A DNA stretch of 64,000 nt from Bacillus licheniformis DSM 13 = ATCC 14580 (GTDB lineage Bacteria; Bacillota; Bacilli; Bacillales; Bacillaceae), in the NCBI RefSeq assembly GCF_000011645.1, contig NC_006270.3:2167501-2231500 (forward strand), read 5' to 3'. This document shows positions 37,769 through 46,132 of the stretch, in pieces (the stretch's first letter is position 1; each line of letters begins with the position of its first letter). The notes under the pieces are model-generated. The model did not search any database. It had not been told where the DNA came from and saw only the letters and a list, made by a program, of their open reading frames with translations. The position numbers were made by a program, and so were the translations under genes.

Positions 37769-39256
37769 ATGAGTTCATTAACGATGCAGGTCAGTAAGAA
37801 GCTGGAGTCATTTTTGCAGGGAACAAAGAAGCTCTATATTAACGGGGAATTTGTAGCCAGCGCCTCAAACAAAACGTTTGAGACCCCAAACCCGGCGACT
37901 GGTGAAACGCTCGCCACGTTATATGAAGCAGGTCCCGAGGATGTGGACAAAGCTGTAAAAGCTGCGCGGGAAGCCTTTGACCGCGGTGAGTGGCGGACGA
38001 TGAACCCTGCCGAAAGAAGCCGGCTGATGTACAAACTCGCCGATCTGATGGAGGAACATAAAACGGAACTGGCTCAGCTTGAAACGCTGGATAACGGAAA
38101 GCCGATCAGCGAAACGACCGCAGGCGATATTCCGCTGTCAATTGAACATATGCGCTATTATGCGGGCTGGGCGACGAAAATAACCGGACAGACAATTCCT
38201 GTTAACGGACCTTATTTTAACTATACACGGCATGAGCCTGTCGGAGTTGTCGGGCAAATTATCCCTTGGAACTTCCCGCTTCTGATGGCTATGTGGAAAA
38301 TGGGAGCCGCCCTTGCAGCCGGATGTACGGTTGTCTTAAAACCGGCTGAACAAACGCCGCTTTCCGCTCTGTATTTAGCTGAGCTGATCGATGAGGCAGG
38401 CTTCCCGAAAGGCGTCATCAACATCATCCCTGGCTTTGGGGAGACGGCCGGAGAAGCTCTGACCGACCATGCCCTTGTCGACAAACTGGCATTCACAGGG
38501 TCAACTGAAATCGGCAAAAAGATAATGGAGAAAGCGGCCAAATCGGTCAAACGTGTTACCCTTGAGCTCGGCGGAAAGTCGCCGAATATCATCCTCCCTG
38601 ACGCCGACCTGAAGAAAGCGATTCCAGGCGCACTAACCGGCGTTATGTTCAACCAGGGCCAAGTTTGCTGTGCGGGATCGCGCGTTTTCATCCATAAAGA
38701 CCAATATGACAAAGTCGTTGATGAAATGGCCGCTTATTCAAAATCGCTCCGCCAAGGTGCGGGCCTTCATGAAGACACGCAAATGGGACCGCTTGTCAGC
38801 AAAGAACAGCATGAACGCGTCCTCTCGTATATTGAAAAAGGACGCCAGGAGGGTGCGAAAATCGCGGCCGGCGGAACATGCCCTTATGAACAGGGATACT
38901 TTGTTTCTCCGACTGTATTCACAAATGTCGAGGATGAGATGACAATAGCAAAAGAAGAAATCTTCGGTCCTGTTTTGGCGGCGATTCCTTATGAAACGGT
39001 TGATGAAGTCATCGAACGGGCCAATCGCAGCGAATACGGCCTCGCTGCGGGCGTATGGACGGAAAATTTGAAAAACGCCCACTATATCGCCGACCGTCTG
39101 CAAGCCGGTACCGTTTGGGTCAACTGCTATAATGCTTTTGACGCCGCATCCCCATTCGGCGGCTACAAACAGTCTGGACTCGGACGTGAAATGGGCTCAT
39201 ACGCTCTGGATAACTATACAGAGGTTAAGAGCGTCTGGATTCATACAGGCGAATAA
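37769..39256 (+). CDS. dhaS: Aldehyde dehydrogenase DhaS
   Basis: 495 residues from ATG 37769 (MSSLTMQVSKKLESFLQG), the length and start recalled for B. subtilis DhaS. An in-frame TTG at 37760 is better spaced to AAGGAGG (5 nt versus 14), so three extra residues are possible. NAD(P)-binding FTGSTEIGKKIM, catalytic Glu in VTLELGGKSPN, catalytic Cys in FNQGQVCCAGSR, and the late EEIFGPV and PFGGYKQSGLGRE motifs are all present. Oxidises aldehydes to acids in the cytosol. Single gene. Confidence 0.95.
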   Translation: MSSLTMQVSKKLESFLQGTKKLYINGEFVASASNKTFETPNPATGETLATLYEAGPEDVDKAVKAAREAFDRGEWRTMNPAERSRLMYKLADLMEEHKTELAQLETLDNGKPISETTAGDIPLSIEHMRYYAGWATKITGQTIPVNGPYFNYTRHEPVGVVGQIIPWNFPLLMAMWKMGAALAAGCTVVLKPAEQTPLSALYLAELIDEAGFPKGVINIIPGFGETAGEALTDHALVDKLAFTGSTEIGKKIMEKAAKSVKRVTLELGGKSPNIILPDADLKKAIPGALTGVMFNQGQVCCAGSRVFIHKDQYDKVVDEMAAYSKSLRQGAGLHEDTQMGPLVSKEQHERVLSYIEKGRQEGAKIAAGGTCPYEQGYFVSPTVFTNVEDEMTIAKEEIFGPVLAAIPYETVDEVIERANRSEYGLAAGVWTENLKNAHYIADRLQAGTVWVNCYNAFDAASPFGGYKQSGLGREMGSYALDNYTEVKSVWIHTGE

Positions 39257-39276
39257 CTCGACATGAGCTTCTGCAG

Positions 39277-39309
39277 CCGCCCTGTCGATCAGGGCGGTTT
39301 TCTTTTTTA
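39277..39309 (+). terminator. Terminator of dhaS
   Basis: GCCGCCCTG with CAGGGCGGT and TTTTCTTTTTT. Confidence 0.85.
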
Positions 39310-39346
39310 TAGAAATAAACATTTATAGATACATATGGTAAAATAG

Positions 39347-40627
39347 ATGACAATTCAAGTCGACTGGAATGATAGAATCGTGTATTCTTCCTCTCTTGGC
39401 ATAACCGTCTGGAAACAAAAAAACTTTAGATACATATGGGCGTCGCAAACAGCGCAGGCTGTCGGATCAATCTTGATGACGATCATTGTCATGGTCGATG
39501 TATTTAAGGAAACGAACTCTGTATTCGGATCCGGTCTGGTTTTGGCTTTATCCTCGTTCGGCAGTGTATTAGGCGGAGCGATCGCTGCTTTTGCTATTCA
39601 GCGTCTCGATCTGCTGCAAACAGCGGCCTGGTCAACATGGTTCAGAGCGGTCTGTGCATTATGCATCGGCTTATGCCAATCGCTTGGCTTACCCTCTTAT
39701 ATCATTTATCTGCTGCTATTTTTGCAAAGCTTTGTCGGCTCCTGGTATACTCCCGCACAGTTAGGTTTACTGTACCAAGCCATTAAAAAGCGCGATTACG
39801 TGGCTGCATCGGGAAGCATCGTAGCGGTCAACCAGTTTGTCCAGGCGGCAGGCTGGGGTCTCGGCGGCTTTTTAACCGTTTTGGCCCAGACTTATACGTT
39901 GACAGTGTTTACAGCAGCACTCTTTTTCATATCAGGGCTTTTAATCAGATTGCCGGATTTCAAAAAAGCGATTATCCCTCGTCAAAAAGCCCGCGCACAA
40001 TCGGTCTGGCGCACTGTTTACAGGAAGAAAACCGTTTTGCTGCTTACGATGATGGACATGTCGGAAGGTTTAGCAAATGCAGTCTGGACTTCCGCCGTTT
40101 TGCTGGCTTTTACTAAAGAGGCGCTGAATAAAGGAGAGGCTTGGTGGGGATTCATCAATGCCGGTTATTTTTTGGGAGCGATTTTGGGCGGCATTCTCGC
40201 TGTGCTCTTTTCCAACCAGCTCAAAAAAAGGCTTGGCCTCATGATTTTCTTTGGCTCCGTTTCAATGGGCATCACAACGCTTTTATTCGCCTATTCGTCC
40301 AACCCCCTCCTTTCGGTTATCCTCTGTATCATGATGGGGCCGCTTTATCAAGTAAGAGACGTCAGCCAGACGGTTATCCTTCAAGATACATTGACTGATG
40401 AAGAGCGTGCACCGGTTACCGCCGCCAAAAATACCATTTTGGCTGCATGGTCTATCATAACAATCGCCATCATGGGGGCTTTGGCAGACTTGATCGGGGT
40501 ACGAAGCGTATTTATCGCTGCCGCTGTATTATATGCCGGAACAGCCGCTGCCACATTTTTCGTCCGGGATTTAAGAACGTACAGCCAATCTGCAAGGCAG
40601 CAGACGAAAGGGAAAATAGAAGGATGA
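39347..40627 (+). CDS. MFS transporter
   Basis: A 426-residue major facilitator protein with 11-12 spans. The first helix pair FRYIWASQTAQAVGSILMTI and the cytosolic loop 2-3 (AAFAIQRLDLLQTAA) fit the DHA3-like macrolide-efflux branch. The ATG at 39347 lacks a ribosome site and TAAAAT just before it could be a -10 box, so the GTG at 39380 (VYSSSLGITVWKQKNFRY), with GGAATGA upstream, may be the true start. Substrate unknown, likely a drug or small metabolite exported with proton exchange. Confidence 0.8.
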   Translation: MTIQVDWNDRIVYSSSLGITVWKQKNFRYIWASQTAQAVGSILMTIIVMVDVFKETNSVFGSGLVLALSSFGSVLGGAIAAFAIQRLDLLQTAAWSTWFRAVCALCIGLCQSLGLPSYIIYLLLFLQSFVGSWYTPAQLGLLYQAIKKRDYVAASGSIVAVNQFVQAAGWGLGGFLTVLAQTYTLTVFTAALFFISGLLIRLPDFKKAIIPRQKARAQSVWRTVYRKKTVLLLTMMDMSEGLANAVWTSAVLLAFTKEALNKGEAWWGFINAGYFLGAILGGILAVLFSNQLKKRLGLMIFFGSVSMGITTLLFAYSSNPLLSVILCIMMGPLYQVRDVSQTVILQDTLTDEERAPVTAAKNTILAAWSIITIAIMGALADLIGVRSVFIAAAVLYAGTAAATFFVRDLRTYSQSARQQTKGKIEG

Positions 40628-40704
40628 AGCTGCTGCGGTTTTTTCTCATTAACGGGATATTTGGAGTGATCGTTTTTGAAATAAAAGAAGCACAGCGGCG
40701 CTGA
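40624..40704 (+). CDS. Possible 26-residue peptide, or frameshifted small gene
   Basis: ATG 40624 overlaps the MFS stop by 4 nt (ATGA) and encodes MKLLRFFLINGIFGVIVFEI and six more residues. Directly after, another frame reads TAALIAGGLSSAAFAAVQQR and LNNKNKQSGDQKIK without a stop until 40800, so an older small membrane-protein gene may have been broken by a frameshift. Low certainty. Confidence 0.3.
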   Translation: MKLLRFFLINGIFGVIVFEIKEAQRR

Positions 40705-40812
40705 TCGCCGGCGGTCTGTCTTCGGCGGCGTTTGCAGCTGTTCAGCAAAGATTGAATAATAAGAACAAACAAAGCGGCGATCAAAAAATCAAATGCTCCC
40801 GCGTCCTCCGAT

Positions 40813-41349
40813 TCAGCGGGACATCAGCTCTTCGTATTCCCGCTTCAATATCCCCATAATGATTTCATCCGAGTACTGCTCATTCATATAAAGAGCCTCC
40901 CTGATCCTTCCTTCCATTTTAAATCCCGCTTTTTCATATGCTTTCAGCGCGCGGATATTGTGTGAAAAGACTTCGAGCTGGAGGGGGTTAAGATCGAGCC
41001 TTTCGAAAGCAAGCTGCATGGCCAGCCGCACCGCTTCAATCCCATAGCCTTTGTTCAAATAAGCGGGGCTGTGCAAAGCAATTCTAAACCCCGCTTTTCG
41101 ATTCCTCCGGTCAATGTCCATAATGGACAGATCGCCTATCAAACGATCGTCCTCCTTTAAGCAGACGGCAAAATCATAGCGCGTCTCATCACTCGTGATT
41201 CTCTCATAGTGCTCATAAAGGTCTTCCATCGTATATTCGCGCGTCGTGCCCGTCATATACCTGATGTCTTCATTTTGAACGGCTTTGTAAAAGCTCTCCA
41301 TATCGCCTTTTTCAACAGGTCTGAGATAAACCTTGCGGCTCTTGAACAT
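40813..41349 (-). CDS. GNAT N-acetyltransferase (RimJ/RimL type)
   Basis: A 178-residue protein; ATG 41349 has GGGGAGGGG upstream. N-terminal YLRPVEKGDMESFYKAVQNE, central IGDLSIMDIDRRNRKAGFRI, acetyl-CoA loop AYLNKGYGIEAVRLAMQLAF and the C-terminal HNIRALKAYEKAGFKMEGR are the RimJ/RimL-type GNAT series. It acetylates an amino group of an unknown acceptor. It starts 17 nt after the deaminase-like gene and is probably in the same operon. Confidence 0.9.
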   Translation of the reverse strand: MFKSRKVYLRPVEKGDMESFYKAVQNEDIRYMTGTTREYTMEDLYEHYERITSDETRYDFAVCLKEDDRLIGDLSIMDIDRRNRKAGFRIALHSPAYLNKGYGIEAVRLAMQLAFERLDLNPLQLEVFSHNIRALKAYEKAGFKMEGRIREALYMNEQYSDEIIMGILKREYEELMSR

Positions 41350-41366
41350 CGAACGCCCCTCCCCTG

Positions 41367-41768
41367 CTACTTTTGATACGCGGCAAACCAATGGTATGGC
41401 TGTATTTCCTTTAAAGTTTTATAAACCAGGCGCCCATCCGGTACAGTTACAGCTGCTTTAAGATCAGGACCCCAATAAAAAAGTCTTTCCTGGCATACCC
41501 CGCACGGCGTTAATACCTTGCATTCGGAATGTTCGTCGTCTCTTGCAACACAAACAGAGTGCGTTATTTTCGCCTGATACTTATGGGCTTCGAGAATGGC
41601 GCCCGTTTCAATGCATAATTCTGTTGAAGCGTTGATTACTTCCGGGGCTACGCTCGTTAAGATTCTTCCGTCCTCGGTATACATGGCGGCTGCCCCGCCC
41701 CATCCGGTCGGATACCTCTTTTTGATCAATTCGACTGCGGTGTCATACAGCATCTGTTCAATATTCAT
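41367..41768 (-). CDS. Cytidine deaminase-like / blasticidin-S deaminase-like enzyme
   Basis: A 133-residue zinc deaminase. ATG 41768 has GGGAG 10 nt upstream. The active site ELCIETGAILEAHK (C-x-E, a variation where Cys replaces His as zinc ligand, with Glu as proton shuttle) and PCGVCQERLFYWG (PCxxC zinc pair) are those of the small tetrameric cytidine deaminase fold. The substrate may be cytidine or a nucleoside antibiotic such as blasticidin S; the housekeeping cdd gene would be elsewhere. Cotranscribed with the GNAT gene, a pairing seen in antibiotic self-protection, which is only a suggestion. Confidence 0.8.
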   Translation of the reverse strand: MNIEQMLYDTAVELIKKRYPTGWGGAAAMYTEDGRILTSVAPEVINASTELCIETGAILEAHKYQAKITHSVCVARDDEHSECKVLTPCGVCQERLFYWGPDLKAAVTVPDGRLVYKTLKEIQPYHWFAAYQK

Positions 41769-42038
41769 TCATCAACATCTCCCAACCATTGTTTAATCTA
41801 AAGTCTCTCTTTATACAATACCTGATGTTGGAACGGGGGTAAATGAAGTTATTAAAGACAAATCACTACACTCACGATTCCCTGATAATGCCCACCGCCT
41901 AATAAAAGCGCGGCGTGCCCATGCTGACTTGACGACTGTATCCTCATCACTTATTTAAAATCTATGTTCTTCTGTTTTCACCCGATTGGCATGACACATT
42001 TCCCAAATGAATACAGTAAGATGAAGGAGATGAGAAGA

Positions 42039-43928
42039 TTGCGATCTATACTAGAAGACGTGAAAGCTTTCAGGCAAAAGACGCTCGCAGAGCTTCAAAA
42101 CAGACAAAGATCTGATGGTTCGTGGCGGTTTTGTTTTGAAGGGCCCGTGATGACGGACAGTTTTTTCATTCTGATGCTGACATCACTCGGCGATCAGGAC
42201 TCTTCTCTCATCGCAAGTCTTGCTGAACGAATCCGTTCAAGGCAGAGCGAAGACGGCGCGTTTCGCAATCACCCGGATGAAAGAGCAGGCAATCTGACCG
42301 CGACAGTCCAGGGCTATACCGGAATGCTGGCTTCGGGGCTCTATGACCGGAAAGCTCCGCATATGCAGAAAGCCGAAGCTTTTATTAAGGACGCAGGCGG
42401 ATTGAAGGGCGTCCACTTTATGACGAAGTGGATGCTCGCCGCCAACGGTCTGTATCCATGGCCGAGAGCCTATATTCCGCTCTCGTTTTTGCTGATCCCG
42501 TCCTATTTCCCGCTGCATTTTTACCATTTCAGCACATACGCAAGAATTCATTTTGTCCCCATGGCCATTACGTTTAATCGGCGATTCTCTTTAAAAAACA
42601 ACCAAATCGGCTCGCTTCGGCACCTGGATGAAGCCATGTCAAAAAACCCTCTCGAATGGCTGAACATCCGCGCCTTTGACGAAAGAACCTTCTATTCTTT
42701 CAATCTGCAATGGAAACAGCTCTTTCAATGGCCGGCTTACGTCCATCAGCTCGGATTTGAGGCCGGCAAAAAATATATGCTGGACAGAATCGAAGAAGAC
42801 GGAACGCTATACAGCTATGCGAGCGCGACCATGTTCATGATTTACAGCCTGCTTGCGATGGGAATATCTAAAAACGCCCCCGTTGTCAAAAAAGCAGTCA
42901 GCGGAATCAAAAGTCTTATTTCATCATGCGGAAAGGAAGGGGCCCATTTGGAAAACTCAACTTCCACCGTCTGGGATACGGCCCTCATCAGCTATGCCAT
43001 GCAGGAATCCGGAGTGCCTGAACAACATTCTTCCACCTCATCGGCAGCCGACTACCTTCTCAAAAGACAGCATGTGAAAAAAGCGGACTGGGCTGTCTCA
43101 AATCCTCAAGCGGTCCCTGGCGGGTGGGGTTTTTCACACATCAATACAAACAATCCCGATTTGGACGATACCGCTGCGGCATTAAAAGCTATTCCGTTTC
43201 AACGGCGTCCGGATGCATGGAACCGGGGGCTCGCCTGGCTTTTATCCATGCAAAACAAGGACGGAGGGTTTGCGGCATTTGAAAAAGATGTTGACCATCC
43301 GCTTATTCGAAATCTGCCGCTCGAATCTGCCGCTGAGGCAGCAGTCGATCCGTCAACGGCAGACTTGACCGGACGCGTTCTTCATCTGCTCGGGCTTAAA
43401 GGGCGGTTCACAGATAACCATCCTGCGGTCCGGCGCGCCCTCAGGTGGCTTGATCATCATCAGAAAGCGGACGGCTCTTGGTATGGCAGATGGGGCGTCT
43501 GCTTTATTTACGGTACATGGGCCGCACTCACCGGTATGAAAGCTGTCGGGGTTTCCGCCAACCAGACGTCTGTCAAAAAAGCGATCTCCTGGCTAAAATC
43601 GATCCAGCGTGAAGACGGAAGCTGGGGAGAATCTTGCAAAAGCTGTGAAGCGAAGCGTTTTGTCCCTCTTCACTTTGGAACAGTTGTTCAATCTTCATGG
43701 GCGCTGGAGGCGCTTTTGCAATATGAGCGTCCGGATGACCCACAGATCATAAAAGGGATCCGTTTTCTCATCGATGAACACGAAAGCTCGCGTGAGCGAC
43801 TCGAATACCCGACGGGAATCGGGCTGCCGAACCAATTCTACATCCGCTATCACAGTTATCCTTTTGTGTTTTCATTGCTCGCTTCAAGCGCATTTATTAA
43901 AAAAGCGGAAATGAGGGAGACATATTGA
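42039..43928 (+). CDS. sqhC: Squalene/sesquarterpene cyclase SqhC
   Basis: 629 residues from TTG 42039, chosen because AAGGAG lies 9 nt upstream and the N-terminus then matches the recalled B. subtilis start. Repeated QW motifs (RSDGSWRFCFEGP, KDGGFAAFE, KADGSWYGRWGV, REDGSWGESC) pack the two alpha-barrels. The catalytic DXDD motif is in NNPDLDDTAAAL, and GTVVQSSWALEALL is also conserved. It cyclises linear terpenoids: hopanoid-type in the squalene branch, sesquarterpenes (heptaprenyl C35 products) in B. subtilis. It acts at the membrane face. sodF follows with a 4-nt overlap. Confidence 0.95.
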   Translation: MRSILEDVKAFRQKTLAELQNRQRSDGSWRFCFEGPVMTDSFFILMLTSLGDQDSSLIASLAERIRSRQSEDGAFRNHPDERAGNLTATVQGYTGMLASGLYDRKAPHMQKAEAFIKDAGGLKGVHFMTKWMLAANGLYPWPRAYIPLSFLLIPSYFPLHFYHFSTYARIHFVPMAITFNRRFSLKNNQIGSLRHLDEAMSKNPLEWLNIRAFDERTFYSFNLQWKQLFQWPAYVHQLGFEAGKKYMLDRIEEDGTLYSYASATMFMIYSLLAMGISKNAPVVKKAVSGIKSLISSCGKEGAHLENSTSTVWDTALISYAMQESGVPEQHSSTSSAADYLLKRQHVKKADWAVSNPQAVPGGWGFSHINTNNPDLDDTAAALKAIPFQRRPDAWNRGLAWLLSMQNKDGGFAAFEKDVDHPLIRNLPLESAAEAAVDPSTADLTGRVLHLLGLKGRFTDNHPAVRRALRWLDHHQKADGSWYGRWGVCFIYGTWAALTGMKAVGVSANQTSVKKAISWLKSIQREDGSWGESCKSCEAKRFVPLHFGTVVQSSWALEALLQYERPDDPQIIKGIRFLIDEHESSRERLEYPTGIGLPNQFYIRYHSYPFVFSLLASSAFIKKAEMRETY

Positions 43929-44770
43929 ACAGAGATGCTTACAAAGAAAAAATATCGTCATGGGCCAAAGACCTGAAAGACCAGATGAAAGATGATCCTT
44001 CTTTAGAAAGCCATTTAGAAAAACTTTTTCAATCATTGGATGATCCTCGTGCGACCGAACAGGAATGGTATGAGCAGGCAGAAGCCGTGTATCAAGCCAT
44101 CTCCCGCAGTGATGCGTCTCAAGCAGGCCGGCAGCCATTCAGAACAGTGCCGATCGGAGGCCATCGCCTGCCAAGCCTGCCCTACTCGTATTCAGCCCTT
44201 GAGCCCTATATTTCAAAAGAAATTATGTTTCTTCATCATACAAAACATCACCAAAGCTATGTCGACGGTTTGAACAGAGCTGAAAAAGAACTGCAGAAAG
44301 CGAGGCAAACCAAACAGTTTGACCTCGTTAACCATTGGGAAAGAGAGCTCGCCTTCCACGGAGCCGGGCACTATTTGCATACGATATTTTGGTACGCGAT
44401 GCACCCAAAAGGAAAAAGACGGCCGACAGGCGAATTGCTGGAGATGATCAACCGTTCATTCGGCAGCTATTCGGCCTTTAAAGAACACTTTTCCGAAGCG
44501 GCGAAAAAAGTGGAAGGCGTCGGCTGGGCGATCCTCGTCTGGGCGCCGCGTTCGCACCGCTTGGAAATTCTGATCGCAGAAAAACATCAGCTGATGAGCC
44601 AATGGGATGTGATCCCCCTGCTCCCGCTCGATGTATGGGAGCACGCATATTACCTTCAATATAAAAATGAAAAGGCAAAATACGTCGATAATTGGTGGAA
44701 TGTCGTTGACTGGAGAGAGCCTGAAAGGCGATTTGCGTCAGCAAAGCGCGTTTTATGGGAGCCGTTCTGA
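43925..44770 (+). CDS. sodF: Superoxide dismutase SodF (Fe/Mn type) with N-terminal extension
   Basis: 281 residues from TTG 43925, which overlaps the sqhC stop (TTGA); GGGAG lies 6 nt upstream. The first 80 residues are an extra helical part (KEKISSWAKDLKDQMKDDPS) not in standard 200-residue enzymes, as in B. subtilis SodF. The core shows FLHHTKHHQSYVDGLN, FHGAGHYLHTIFWY, and DVWEHAYYLQYKNEKAKYVD with metal ligands H, H, D, H. It dismutates superoxide in the cytosol. Coexpressed with sqhC. Confidence 0.95.
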   Translation: MNRDAYKEKISSWAKDLKDQMKDDPSLESHLEKLFQSLDDPRATEQEWYEQAEAVYQAISRSDASQAGRQPFRTVPIGGHRLPSLPYSYSALEPYISKEIMFLHHTKHHQSYVDGLNRAEKELQKARQTKQFDLVNHWERELAFHGAGHYLHTIFWYAMHPKGKRRPTGELLEMINRSFGSYSAFKEHFSEAAKKVEGVGWAILVWAPRSHRLEILIAEKHQLMSQWDVIPLLPLDVWEHAYYLQYKNEKAKYVDNWWNVVDWREPERRFASAKRVLWEPF

Positions 44771-44783
44771 TTCAAATTCGCTG

Positions 44784-44816
44784 GCGGGACTTCAATAGTT
44801 GAAGTCCTGTTTGCGT
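44784..44816 (+). terminator. Terminator of sqhC-sodF
   Basis: GGGACTTCAA with TTGAAGTCC, followed by TGTTTGCGTTT. Confidence 0.7.
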
Positions 44817-45297
44817 TTCGGCAGATCATGCCCATTTGCTGCGCCGGACATTGGCCTGATGTCGCCGAAATTTCTCCTCCGGATTCCCCGTCATCAGAGA
44901 TGAATAAGCCGTGCCTTAAAATCCTCTCGCGCTTTTCCTTACATGAATGCTTCTAAAACGCCTGGCAGCCGTCGACATAGGTCGTGCGCATCTATGCTTT
45001 CTCTTCAACCCTCTATTGTATATAAGAAGATAACCAATAAATGTTTATATATCCCAGTTTATCTTGAGGATTTTCAAATAGTCGGCAGAGAAATCCCTTG
45101 CCATTCGCCCTCTCGGACATGCTGTTTGAAAAGGGCCGCAAATAAAATACCGACTGCAAATTCTATCAATATATCCCAAAATCGAGCCTTAAGTATGAAA
45201 TGTGAACATTTTTTGATTTATTTGGAAAATAGTCTATTTTCCTCATTCTTCTAATTCCAAAAATCGTTAAGCTATTCTATGAGAAGGGAGGTAATAG
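44817..45297. other. Gene-poor interval before the secreted YvgO-like gene
   Basis: No supported gene. AT-rich bases from 45180 probably hold the promoter of the next unit. The plus-strand frame at 44943 has no ribosome site. Confidence 0.3.
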
Positions 45298-45366
45298 ATG
45301 AAACAAACTGTCGATGTTTGTCTGATTCAGCTGGTCAGTTTTTTGAAAAATGGCAATTTATATTAG
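45298..45366 (+). CDS. 22-residue leader peptide before the secreted protein gene
   Basis: ATG 45298 has GGGAGG 7 nt upstream, an excellent site. It encodes MKQTVDVCLIQLVSFLKNGN and two more residues, ending 11 nt before the next ATG so that the next ribosome site (AGGAGGG) overlaps its stop. It may couple or attenuate expression of the secreted protein. Confidence 0.45.
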   Translation: MKQTVDVCLIQLVSFLKNGNLY

Positions 45367-45377
45367 GAGGGTTAATC

Positions 45378-45908
45378 ATGAAAAAAATGTTTGCTTTCTT
45401 TACAGCTTTAATGCTCGGTTTGACTTGTCTGCCATACTTATCGGAAGCGAAAGAATCAAAACATACGGACAGTTCTGTTACAAGCTTGCCTTCTATGTCT
45501 ATACCTACATCTCTCAATCAGTCATTGAACGAGGAAAAACAGCAGTTTAAAACTTCCGCTATTGATCTCAGCATCAGCCTCGACCTCTTAGGAATCGGAA
45601 ACTCGATTAGAGACGCTATCGTTCAAAGCAATAACCGCAGCGGTTTCGTCAAAAACTGCATGGAAACCGCTTTTTATTCTGCAGGGCAAAGATACAATGT
45701 CATGGTGTTCAACTTAAGCCAAGGCTATCACAATGGTTTAAGAGGAGTTAAATTTTATGGATCTGCCAACTATCATGGCGTGATTTACGGCATTTGGGTA
45801 TTTGAAAGCGGACAATTTACAAACCAAGGAGACGGCGGCTGGATTAACTGGGCCTTTAAAGGCTGGTTTGATCGAAACGGCCAAACAGTAACATTCCGTA
45901 AGCCTTAA
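45378..45908 (+). CDS. Secreted YvgO-like stress / antifungal-type protein
   Basis: A 176-residue exported protein. ATG 45378 follows AGGAGGG. Signal peptide MKKMFAFFTALMLGLTCLPY (cleavage near SEA-K), a Ser/Thr-rich stretch, then the conserved part NNRSGFVKNCMETAFYSAGQ, YNVMVFNLSQGYHNGL, YGIWVFESGQFTNQGDGGWI and WAFKGWFDRNG. I recall this as the YvgO/YolA family: YvgO is a secreted stress protein reported with antifungal activity in bacilli. Assignment from memory of the conserved block. Confidence 0.6.
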   Translation: MKKMFAFFTALMLGLTCLPYLSEAKESKHTDSSVTSLPSMSIPTSLNQSLNEEKQQFKTSAIDLSISLDLLGIGNSIRDAIVQSNNRSGFVKNCMETAFYSAGQRYNVMVFNLSQGYHNGLRGVKFYGSANYHGVIYGIWVFESGQFTNQGDGGWINWAFKGWFDRNGQTVTFRKP

Positions 45909-45933
45909 TCAAAGTCCATGTATCCCCTCTTCT

Positions 45934-45963
45934 GCTTGCCGGTAAACCGGCAAGCTTTTTTAA
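45934..45963 (+). terminator. Terminator of the YvgO-like gene
   Basis: GCTTGCCGG with CCGGCAAGC and T7. Confidence 0.88.
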
Positions 45964-46089
45964 ATTTCTGACCAGAAAAACAACCGCTTTTTCCCTTCCT
46001 CTCCCCCCTTTCATCACACACTTCCTTGCCGGTTATACCGCCGAGAAATGAAAGTGCGGCTGACCTAAGCGACACGCAACTGTCTGCAT

Positions 46090-46118
46090 GAAAAAAGGCC
46101 GGATGGTCCGGCCTTTTA
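46090..46118. terminator. Terminator of yocR
   Basis: AAAAGGCCGG with CCGGCCTTTT; on the minus strand it follows the yocR stop. Confidence 0.8.
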
Positions 46119-46132
46119 AAAACAATTTATTC

